DNA from: Bacteroidales bacterium UBA4243
Lineage (GTDB): Bacteria; Bacteroidota; Bacteroidia; Bacteroidales; F082
Direction of reading: 5' to 3'
Length of the DNA stretch: 5,890 bases
Assembly: GCA_002396205.1 (NCBI GenBank)
Contig: DGXB01000111.1
Coordinates: 23,560-29,449 of the forward strand
Shown here: piece by piece, positions 1 to 5,608 of the stretch
Layout: every line of letters starts with the position of its first letter
Numbering within the stretch: position 1 is the first letter of the stretch
The notes under the pieces: generated by a model
What the model saw: only the letters and a program-made list of their open reading frames with translations
Database searches by the model: none
What the model was told of the DNA's origin: nothing
Translations under genes and position numbers: made by a program

Positions 1-1
1 C

Positions 2-805
2 GTGGTCATCTTCTTCTGGATGTCGTTCCAGCAGGCTGGCCTCTGCCTGACCTACTTCGCCCGCGACTACACGCAAAGCTCGGCGACAGGCTTTACCCGC
101 ATTGGCTTCAACATTTGGTCGCTGACGCTAATTGCCATCTCGGTTTACACACTGTTCGGCATTTTCCAGTCGGAGACGAAGCGCAACAAAACGATTTGCG
201 GAATTGTAACGGCGCTGCTTTGGGCTGGCGCCATCGCCTTGTATCTCGGTATGCCCGACCCGATTAGCATCCTACCACAACAGTTCCAGCAGTTCAACCC
301 GTTCTTCGTGGTTGCGCTCACGCCCGTCTCGATGGCGGTCTTCGGTGCCTTGGCCAAGAAAGGCAAGGAACCTTCCTCGCCGCGCAAAATTGGCATGGGC
401 ATGATTGTGGCAGCCCTGGGTTTTCTGGTTTTGGTCGTCGCCTCGTTCCCCTTGGCCAGCCCTGCCGAGCTGAAAGAGCAAGGTGGCGTAAGTAGCACCT
501 TGGTTTCTCCCAATTGGCTGATTAGCACCTATTTCGTCTTGACCTTCGCCGAGTTGCTGTTGAGTCCCATCGGCATCTCGTTCGTCACGAAGGTGGCACC
601 TCCGAAATACAAAGGCATGATGATGGGCTTGTGGTTCTGCGTGACCGCCATCGGCAACTACCTCACCAGCGTCATCGCCCGCATTTGGGGCACGGGAATG
701 CCCCTCTGGATGGTCTGGGGCGTACTTGTTGCGCTCTGCCTCCTCTCCGCCGTGTTCATTTTCTCGATTATGAAGCGGCTGGAGCGGGCAACTTCTGGAT
801 GTTAG
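2..805 (+). CDS. POT/PTR family proton-coupled oligopeptide transporter, C-terminal part (5' end outside window)
   Basis: This is an inner-membrane symporter fragment that in its family imports di- and tripeptides with protons. The reading frame is open from the left edge to TAG at 803-805; the first codon, GTG, is internal, so the true start lies upstream. The visible 267 residues begin at about transmembrane helix 7, with FFWMSFQQAGLCLTYFARDY, a position where POT proteins carry a conserved aromatic/Gln stretch. Further hydrophobic helices lie at roughly residues 39-55, 64-82, 98-118, 131-150, 171-192, 205-227 and 233-258. Family landmarks are FNPFFVVALTP (about 98-108) and SPIGISFVTKVAP followed by GMMMGLWF (about 188-212). 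The pair of helices near 39-82 fits the extra helices of bacterial POT members. The C-terminus is short and ordinary. Substrate specificity cannot be read from this half. The family call is confident; the exact subfamily is not. Confidence 0.9.
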   Translation: MVIFFWMSFQQAGLCLTYFARDYTQSSATGFTRIGFNIWSLTLIAISVYTLFGIFQSETKRNKTICGIVTALLWAGAIALYLGMPDPISILPQQFQQFNPFFVVALTPVSMAVFGALAKKGKEPSSPRKIGMGMIVAALGFLVLVVASFPLASPAELKEQGGVSSTLVSPNWLISTYFVLTFAELLLSPIGISFVTKVAPPKYKGMMMGLWFCVTAIGNYLTSVIARIWGTGMPLWMVWGVLVALCLLSAVFIFSIMKRLERATSGC

Positions 806-866
806 ATATGGTATGCCTTAAAGGGCAGAAATCTTTCAATAATCAATTTGAAAATCATTCAAAACC

Positions 867-908
867 AAAAAAGTGTTGGGGGGCAGCGATGCTTCCCAAC
901 ACTTTTTT
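867..908 (+). terminator. Strong intrinsic terminator, possibly bidirectional
   Basis: A perfect 14-bp stem pairs 867-880 (AAAAAAGTGTTGGG) with 895-908 (CCCAACACTTTTTT). The inner 14 bases continue the stem with two G-T wobble pairs and three Watson-Crick pairs, closing on a GCGA tetraloop at 886-889, which fits the GNRA class. The run of T on the right arm and of A on the left makes it usable on either strand. It lies 61 bases after the transporter stop and most likely ends that transcript. Confidence 0.88.
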
Positions 909-927
909 AGCCAATTCAACTTTTTTT

Positions 928-957
928 CTTGCCAAAGCAAAATTCTTTGTATATTTG
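928..957 (+). promoter_or_regulatory. Bacteroides-type promoter upstream of the LRR protein gene
   Basis: TATATTTG at 950-957 matches the Bacteroidota -7 consensus TAnnTTTG exactly. CTTG at 928-931 is a fair -33 element, with 18 bases between the two. The promoter lies just after the terminator at 867-908. Transcription from here would give a leader of nearly 300 bases before the ATG at 1262. I saw no other exact TAnnTTTG between here and the gene. Promoter function is inferred from the consensus only. Confidence 0.6.
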
Positions 958-1261
958 TCGCCACGAATCCAATGTCTAACTAAACAAAACGGAATGAACA
1001 AAGCGCAATAAGCGCACTGACGGGAAACGGCATATTAAAACAAAAGCGTTTGCTTAAAACTTGCTTCTATAAACTTCCACAAAACAAATTAGACACCGCA
1101 AGCCAATACAGCAAAGTTCATGTGTTTTCACATGGGCTTTACTTATTTGTTGAGGTGTCTGGCTGTGGAAGGCCTATAGATCAACTTATAGTAAATGTCC
1201 ATGTTTTTTGTTGCCAACTTGAAAACATTCAAAATGAAAACACATTTAAAACTTAAGTAAT
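958..1261 (+). other. Long apparent 5' leader, no gene recognised
   Basis: This stretch has no coding region I can support. It holds a 12-bp hairpin at 1113-1140 (listed separately), several very short ATG-initiated frames such as a five-codon one at 994-1011, and a short dyad TTGAA-AACA-TTCAA at 1219-1232. A 68-codon frame at 1050-1256 resembles nothing I know and has no visible start signal of its own. No Shine-Dalgarno sequence precedes the ATG at 1262. The bases just before it are A/T-rich, which is normal for this phylum. No known riboswitch or RNA family was recognised. Confidence 0.5.
1113..1140 (+). promoter_or_regulatory. Leader hairpin upstream of the LRR protein gene
   Basis: AAAG-TT-CATGTG (1113-1124) pairs with CACATG-GG-CTTT (1129-1140) around a TTTT loop. 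This gives 12 consecutive pairs, ten Watson-Crick and two G-U. The following bases, ACTTATTTGTTG, are U-rich but not a clean U-tract. It could be a weak attenuator, an RNA-stability element or a protein-binding stem in the leader. The pairing is seen directly; the role is a guess. Confidence 0.45.
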
Positions 1262-3904
1262 ATGCAAAACAAGACTTTACAAATGAAAAGGGCGTTGCGT
1301 ACCGCCCTGCTCGTCCTGCTGCTGAGTACAACGGAGATGATAAAAGGGTACGCCCAAAACTTCGACTTCTCGTCTGTATGTTCTACAGGGCAGACACTGT
1401 ATTACAAAATTACGGATGCAACCAATCATTATGTCAAATTGACATGTCCAGGACAAGCAGATTATAATACATGCTGGAATGGATTTGAAAAACCTGCGGG
1501 AGATATAGTTTTACCGAACATTGTGCATTATAATGGAACGGCATTCACCATATCATCAATAGGCGACTATGCATTTTACCAATGCGAAGGTCTTACGGGA
1601 TCATTAAATATCCCGAATACGATAACGACTATTGGTAAATGTTCTTTTGAGGATTGCAATGGCTTTACTGGTTCGTTAACTATTCCAGTGACGCTAGTGT
1701 CAATAGGTAGAGAAGCTTTTGGTATGTGCAGTAATTTTAGTGAAATACACTATAATGCAACAAATTGTATTGATACAACCCCAGCGGGAATGTTTCATCC
1801 ATTTAGAAGTTGTAGTGGCGTGCTCGTTTTGGGTGAGAATGTGGAAAAAATACCAAATAATATTTTTATAAGTGCAGCATTCACAGGTGAGCTAAACATT
1901 CCGAATTCTTGTGTTGAAATAGGTGCAGGTGCTTTCGGTCATTGTGTTGGTTTTACAGGAGATTTAACTATTCCAAATTCTGTCACCACAATTGGTGATG
2001 GAGCTTTCTCTAATTGTATAGGTTTTAATGGTTCTTTGCTCATACCTTCTTCTGTAACTTCACTAGGTCAAAGGGTTTTTAGTCAATGCAGCGGGTTTAG
2101 TGAAGTGTATTACAATGCAACTCATTGTGCGGACGGAACCAACAATCATTTCCCTCCATTTATGGATTGTGGAGATTTAGGTGTACTCTATATTGGAGAA
2201 AATGTTGAAAGGATTCCAAAATACATGTTTTACACTGCTAGTTTTTCTGAAGTCCATTACGATGCAATCAACTGCGCTGATGCAACAGATCTGAATTATC
2301 CGAATTTCAATAATTGCCATGGGAAACTAGTCATTGGCAATAATGTTGAAAGGATTCCAAAGAATATGTTTCATAATGCTTATTTTTCTGAAGTCCATTA
2401 TAATGCAATCAACTGCGCTGATGCAACAGATCCGTATTTTCCTGGTTGTCATGGAGAACTTGTAATTGGCAATAATGTTGAAATAATTCCAAAAGAAATG
2501 TTTCGATATAGTCATTTCTCCTCTATTATTATTCCGAATTCTATAATTGAAATAAGAGAGGATGCTTTTGATGTGTCAAATACTAATTCGGATGTGTATT
2601 ATTTAGGGGATGTTTACCATTGGTGTAATATTTTATTTAAAAACCGTAATGCTAATCCATTAGCCAAAGCGCACAAATTATACATTAACGATGACTTAGT
2701 GAGCGATTTGATTATTCCAGAGACCATCAATAGCATTAAACAGTATGCTTTTGCAGGTGCGGGTTGCTTCAATTCTATTACTCTTCCAAATTCTCTTGTT
2801 TCAATACAAAAAAATGCTTTTGATGGTTGTAGTGGCATGACCGCGGTGTACTATTCTGGTAGTTTAGAGCAATGGTGCAGAATATCATTTGAGAATTATA
2901 CTTCCCACCCGCTCTGTTCTAGTGTTCACTTCTCTCGTAATCTTTATATTAACGGGGAACTTGTCATAGATTTGATAATTCCTGAGTCCATTACGGAGAT
3001 TAAGAACTATGCTTTTTACGGCTGTAACTGTTTCACTAAACTTATCATACCGCAATCAGTGACGGCGATTGGGACAAGTGCTTTTGTCAATTGCACCGGA
3101 TTGACCTTGGTAGATTATTATGCGACAAATTGCGCTTCTATATCATCGTTTAATTCAAGTCCAATTGCAACTGTAAATATTGGAGAAAATGTTCAAGTCA
3201 TCCCATCTGGTGCTTTTAGCAACTGTGCATCCTTAAATACAATAATTGCTTTGGGAACTACACCGCCAACATTAGGATCTAATGCGTTTTCAAATATATC
3301 TCCTGTTGCTACATTATTTGTTCCATGCGGTTCCCAAATGGCATATTTTTCCAATTGGAATATGTTTGAATATAATAACATCCATGAAGACTGTACATCC
3401 AGACCCGTGTCTATCAGTTCAAATATTAATGGCGGTACCGTTACCCCTTCTGTTACACAAGCTATTATGGGTCAGGAAGTTCGGCTTATGGTTGTACCAA
3501 ACCAAGGAATGACGCTTTCTTCTATTATGGTAAGCAATGCAGTCGATCCCACTCAGACTATCCCCGTTTACCCTGTTGGCAAAACTGTTTCCACATATAG
3601 TTTTATCATGCCGCCATTTGGTGTTATTGTCATGGCCTCTTTTACCGCTGTCAATCTACTTGAGGAAAACAGCTGTGGCATTGCTTTAGTCTATCCCAAT
3701 CCCACCAACGGCCAAATTAATGTCGAAGCCGAAGGCCTCAAACACATCGCCATCAGCAACATGCTTGGTCAGCAAATCTTCAATGGCAGTGCCGATGGCG
3801 ATGCTTTTGAGTACGATTTTGGCCAACATGGTGCTGGCGTTTACCTTGTCCGTATTGAGACTTCGGAAGGCGTTGCTACAAAACGAGTGGTTGTAACGCA
3901 ATGA
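1262..3904 (+). CDS. BspA-like leucine-rich-repeat surface protein with T9SS type A sorting domain
   Basis: This is a secreted, probably cell-surface protein of 880 residues. Residues 1-32 form a signal peptide: basic MKRALR at 8-13, hydrophobic core to about 21, cleavage near GYAQ (29-32). Met8 (1283) is an alternative start that gives a more compact signal peptide. A leader region leads into BspA-type LRR_5 repeats from about residue 95, with IGDYAF, NIPNTITTIG and AF..C repeats. These are interleaved with HYNATNC-type modules (160-207, 280-419 and a degenerate one near 617) and two WC-type modules (444-616). The LRR array ends at about 665-713 with PPTLGSNAF and VPCGSQMAY. Residues 714-797 look like a divergent InlB B-repeat-like beta domain. 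From about 801 comes the Por sorting domain: YPNP at 811-814, NMLGQQIF, and GVYLVRIETSEG with KRVVV near the end. The family is known for host or matrix binding, so adhesion is an inference. It stands alone between its own promoter and terminator. Confidence 0.9.
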   Translation: MQNKTLQMKRALRTALLVLLLSTTEMIKGYAQNFDFSSVCSTGQTLYYKITDATNHYVKLTCPGQADYNTCWNGFEKPAGDIVLPNIVHYNGTAFTISSIGDYAFYQCEGLTGSLNIPNTITTIGKCSFEDCNGFTGSLTIPVTLVSIGREAFGMCSNFSEIHYNATNCIDTTPAGMFHPFRSCSGVLVLGENVEKIPNNIFISAAFTGELNIPNSCVEIGAGAFGHCVGFTGDLTIPNSVTTIGDGAFSNCIGFNGSLLIPSSVTSLGQRVFSQCSGFSEVYYNATHCADGTNNHFPPFMDCGDLGVLYIGENVERIPKYMFYTASFSEVHYDAINCADATDLNYPNFNNCHGKLVIGNNVERIPKNMFHNAYFSEVHYNAINCADATDPYFPGCHGELVIGNNVEIIPKEMFRYSHFSSIIIPNSIIEIREDAFDVSNTNSDVYYLGDVYHWCNILFKNRNANPLAKAHKLYINDDLVSDLIIPETINSIKQYAFAGAGCFNSITLPNSLVSIQKNAFDGCSGMTAVYYSGSLEQWCRISFENYTSHPLCSSVHFSRNLYINGELVIDLIIPESITEIKNYAFYGCNCFTKLIIPQSVTAIGTSAFVNCTGLTLVDYYATNCASISSFNSSPIATVNIGENVQVIPSGAFSNCASLNTIIALGTTPPTLGSNAFSNISPVATLFVPCGSQMAYFSNWNMFEYNNIHEDCTSRPVSISSNINGGTVTPSVTQAIMGQEVRLMVVPNQGMTLSSIMVSNAVDPTQTIPVYPVGKTVSTYSFIMPPFGVIVMASFTAVNLLEENSCGIALVYPNPTNGQINVEAEGLKHIAISNMLGQQIFNGSADGDAFEYDFGQHGAGVYLVRIETSEGVATKRVVVTQ
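2099..2518 (+). repeat. Three tandem HYNAxNC modules inside the LRR protein
   Basis: Three adjacent coding repeats lie at 2099-2245 (49 residues), 2246-2386 (47) and 2387-2518 (44). Each reads SEVxYxAxxC, a variable loop, C, then IG(E/N)NVExIPKxMF. A fourth, separate copy is at 1739-1882 (48 residues). The second and third are very similar in DNA: bases 2242-2301 and 2383-2442 differ at only about five of 60 positions, which suggests a recent duplication. Length differences fall mainly in the loop between the two conserved cysteines (14, 13, 13 and 10 residues in the four copies). Confidence 0.85.
2591..3109 (+). repeat. Two tandem WC-type BspA modules inside the LRR protein
   Basis: Two adjacent coding repeats lie at 2591-2842 (84 residues, protein 444-527) and 2843-3109 (89 residues, 528-616). 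Shared landmarks in order are VYYxG, a WC pair, ISF/ILF, a Pro-Leu, LYIN(D/G)(D/E)LV, DLIIPE, I-K-x-YAF, CF and a final LRR repeat ending in AF..C(S/T)G. The second copy has a five-residue insertion before LYIN. The DNA of the two is clearly diverged, so this duplication is older than that of the HYNAxNC modules. This WC module is frequent in BspA-like proteins. Confidence 0.8.
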
Positions 3905-3908
3905 TTTG

Positions 3909-3940
3909 AAGGCTTTTTGATATAAGTTTCAAAAAGTCTT
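3909..3940 (+). terminator. Hairpin just after the LRR gene stop, no U-tract
   Basis: AAGGCTTTTTGA (3909-3920) pairs along all 12 bases with TCAAAAAGTCTT (3929-3940), with one G-U wobble and an 8-base loop. It begins five bases after the TGA stop. No U-run follows, so on its own it is a poor intrinsic terminator. It may protect the 3' end of the mRNA or support the terminator at 3970-3998. Confidence 0.45.
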
Positions 3941-3969
3941 ACTGTCCATCAAGACAATCAAAATACAGC

Positions 3970-3998
3970 AAAAGCCGGCAGCAGTGTCGGCTTTTTTT
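3970..3998 (+). terminator. Intrinsic terminator of the LRR protein gene
   Basis: AAAAGCCG (3970-3977) pairs with CGGCTTTT (3988-3995). The stem extends inward by G-T, C-G and A-T pairs to a four-base loop at 3981-3984, giving 11 pairs. A run of seven T (3992-3998) begins in the right arm and continues past it. It lies about 65 bases after the stop codon at 3902-3904 and just before the next promoter. Confidence 0.85.
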
Positions 3999-4037
3999 GT
4001 GTTGGATACAAACATTTTGCTAATTTTGCACCAAAAT
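3996..4037 (+). promoter_or_regulatory. Promoter of the AlbA_2 ATPase gene, with dyad over the -7 box
   Basis: TAATTTTG at 4021-4028 matches TAnnTTTG exactly. TTTG at 3996-3999 is a -33 candidate with 21 bases between; a TTG at 4002-4004 is a closer alternative (16 bases). The -7 box forms half of an inverted repeat: ATTTTG (4023-4028), CAC, CAAAAT (4032-4037). The -33 candidate overlaps the U-tract of the preceding terminator, so the two signals are tightly packed. The leader before ATG 4045 would be only about ten bases, and it contains no Shine-Dalgarno. Confidence 0.65.
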
Positions 4038-4044
4038 TCAACCA

Positions 4045-5586
4045 ATGAATATTGAAGAAGTTAGGGGGCTGATTGAGAAGGACGAAAGTCGTGTGTTGGA
4101 GCTGAAAACAAGCACGAGAGAGCTTGTCAAAGGGATGCAAACGTTGTGTGCTTTCCTGAATTCTGACGGGGGCTGGCTGTTTTTCGGTATTTCGCCGAAG
4201 TTGGAGCTTTTGGGGCAAAACGTAACCGACCATACTCGGCGTGAAATCGCGCGAGAGATGACGAAGATTGAACCTGCTGTCAGTTTGCCAATGGAAGTTA
4301 TAGATGTTCCTAATCGCAAGGATTGCTGCATTATCGGCTTGCATTGCGATGCTGCCAAATTCGGTGATGCTCCATATACTTACGATGGTCGTCCCTATTA
4401 TAAAGTGGAAAGCACAACCGTTCAGATGCCTCGTTCCATGTTTGAAGAGCGGTTGCGCCGAAGCAATCCTATGCGTTTTGCTTGGGAAAGCCAGACACCT
4501 GACAATTTGCACATGGAGGATTTGGACGAAGATCGAATTAGAGGGGCTGTCATGTATGGCGTCAGGAGTGGCCGTATGCCGGCTTCATCGGTCACAGAAT
4601 CCACTTTGCAACTGCTTGACAAATTTGCTATGGTGGAAAACGGTCGGGTGAAAAACGCCGCCGCCGCACTTTTCATCAAAAAACCGACGGCATATCCACA
4701 GTTTTTGCTACGGTTGGCTCGTTTTCGTGGTGTCGAGAAGAAGGATTTCATCGACAACGCGCGAGTAAAAGGCAACTTTTTCGATTTGCTTGATGCCGGT
4801 ATGTCGTTCCTGTTCAAGCATCTTTCGCAAAGTGGTGTCGTTGATGGACTCCGCCGTAAGGAACAATTGGAAATTCCAGAAAGTGCGTTGCGAGAGGCTT
4901 TGACAAATGCCTTGTGTCATAGGTTGATGGATTCGCCAAGCGGAAGTGTGGGCATTTCCATTTTCGACGACCGGGTTGAGATAGAAAACACGGGTCATTT
5001 GCCCAGCGAATTGACTGTTGAGACCATCAAATTGCCTCATCGTTCTTTCCCACAGAATCCGATTATTGCTGATGCTTTGTATATGATGGCATTTTTGGAA
5101 AGTTGGGGGACAGGCGTGAGCAGAATGGTGGACGAATGTAAGAGCGTGGGATTGCCCGAACCTGAGTATGGCACTGATGGTACTTTTGTTTGGATTACTT
5201 TTAAACGACCTAACTCTGTTACCAACTCTGTTACTAACTCTGTTACTAACTCTGTTACCAACTCTGTTACTAACTCTGATACCAACTCTAACACTAGCTC
5301 TGATACTAACTCTAACACTAGCTCTGACACCAACTTAGTTACTGGCTTGGTTACTATTGATAGTGAAAACTTGTCAGATAGACAGAAAGAGGTGTTAAGA
5401 TATTGTATGGTGGCGAGAAGTAGTCGTGAAATTTTGGAACATATTAGTGTAACATATCAATTCAAGAATATTGACAAATTCATCAATCCACTTGTCGAAA
5501 TGGGGTTGCTGGAAAAAACCATTCCAGAGACTCCCAATTCACCGAAACAAAAATACATTACGAATAGAAGTCGCAAAAATGCTTAA
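4045..5586 (+). CDS. AlbA_2 (Schlafen-like) domain and RecG-C-type ATP-binding protein with C-terminal winged helix
   Basis: This is a 513-residue cytoplasmic protein of the family often labelled putative transcriptional regulator or RecG-related ATPase. Residues about 1-135 are an AlbA_2 (AAA_4) domain: E14, E19 and K21 sit in ESRVLELK, followed by CAFLNSDGGWLFFGIS (35-50). This E-x4-E-x-K pattern resembles the Schlafen core, where acidic residues serve nucleic-acid cleavage; activity here is unproven. Residues about 275-388 match the RecG C-terminal/GHKL-like ATPase domain: N-box REALTNALCHR (283-293, with E284 and N288), DDRVEIENTG (308-317), and a glycine motif ESWGTGVSRM (352-361). Residues 390-437 are a repetitive NSVT-type linker. 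Residues about 443-505 are a predicted winged helix (SDRQKEVLRYC, then FINPLVEMGLLEKT and PNSPKQKY). Start 4045 fits the promoter spacing. The role is unknown; regulation or defence are both possible. Confidence 0.85.
   Translation: MNIEEVRGLIEKDESRVLELKTSTRELVKGMQTLCAFLNSDGGWLFFGISPKLELLGQNVTDHTRREIAREMTKIEPAVSLPMEVIDVPNRKDCCIIGLHCDAAKFGDAPYTYDGRPYYKVESTTVQMPRSMFEERLRRSNPMRFAWESQTPDNLHMEDLDEDRIRGAVMYGVRSGRMPASSVTESTLQLLDKFAMVENGRVKNAAAALFIKKPTAYPQFLLRLARFRGVEKKDFIDNARVKGNFFDLLDAGMSFLFKHLSQSGVVDGLRRKEQLEIPESALREALTNALCHRLMDSPSGSVGISIFDDRVEIENTGHLPSELTVETIKLPHRSFPQNPIIADALYMMAFLESWGTGVSRMVDECKSVGLPEPEYGTDGTFVWITFKRPNSVTNSVTNSVTNSVTNSVTNSDTNSNTSSDTNSNTSSDTNLVTGLVTIDSENLSDRQKEVLRYCMVARSSREILEHISVTYQFKNIDKFINPLVEMGLLEKTIPETPNSPKQKYITNRSRKNA
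5212..5355 (+). repeat. 12-base in-frame tandem repeat, 12 copies, encoding an NSVT-type linker
   Basis: Twelve consecutive 12-base units encode four residues each. Units 1-5 are AACTCTGTTACC or AACTCTGTTACT, differing only in the last base, and encode NSVT. Unit 6 encodes NSDT. Units 7-10 are two copies of a 24-base pair encoding NSNT-SSDT. Units 11 and 12 are diverged, encoding NLVT and GLVT. The tract lies exactly between the ATPase domain and the winged helix. Since the unit is a multiple of three, gain or loss of units changes linker length without shifting the frame. Confidence 0.95.
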
Positions 5587-5600
5587 TTTTGCCGCAAAAT
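5584..5600 (+). promoter_or_regulatory. Possible queF promoter: -7 box overlapping the upstream stop codon, with a perfect dyad
   Basis: TAATTTTG at 5584-5591 matches TAnnTTTG, and its first three bases are the TAA stop of the ATPase gene. ATTTTGC (5586-5592), one C, then GCAAAAT (5594-5600) is a perfect 7-bp inverted repeat. No good -33 element is visible (only TTA at 5558-5560, 23 bases upstream), so the promoter may be weak or assisted, and read-through from the ATPase gene is possible. Confidence 0.5.
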
Positions 5601-5608
5601 AACCATTT

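Noticed and set aside
631..1011. 126-codon plus-strand frame overlapping the transporter end
   Set aside because: It starts in another frame inside the transporter, then crosses the terminator and promoter, so it is a shadow frame.
994..1011. Five-codon leader peptide ATG...TAA
   Set aside because: Such short frames are expected by chance and nothing marks it as an attenuation peptide.
1174..1191. CTATA...TATAG inverted repeat
   Set aside because: Only five pairs in AT-rich sequence; too weak to distinguish from chance.
1050..1256. 68-codon plus-strand frame in the leader
   Set aside because: No recognisable domain, no promoter or start context of its own, and it crosses the leader hairpin. 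A real small protein is not excluded but is not supported.
2099..2518. CRISPR-like direct repeats
   Set aside because: The repeats are in-frame coding modules of 44-49 codons with conserved protein motifs, with no repeat-spacer pattern.
3958..4512. Minus-strand 184-codon frame
   Set aside because: It runs through the terminator and promoter region and antisense to the AlbA_2 domain, matches no family I recognise, and has no start signal.
5037..5333. Minus-strand 98-codon frame with a striking VTEL/VSEL repeat
   Set aside because: It is the reverse reading of the 12-base repeat tract within a well-supported plus-strand gene. A 12-base unit keeps all frames open, so the pattern is automatic.
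5587..5608. preQ1 riboswitch before queF
   Set aside because: Only 22 bases separate the genes, less than the smallest preQ1 aptamer, and no aptamer-like C-rich/A-rich arrangement is seen.
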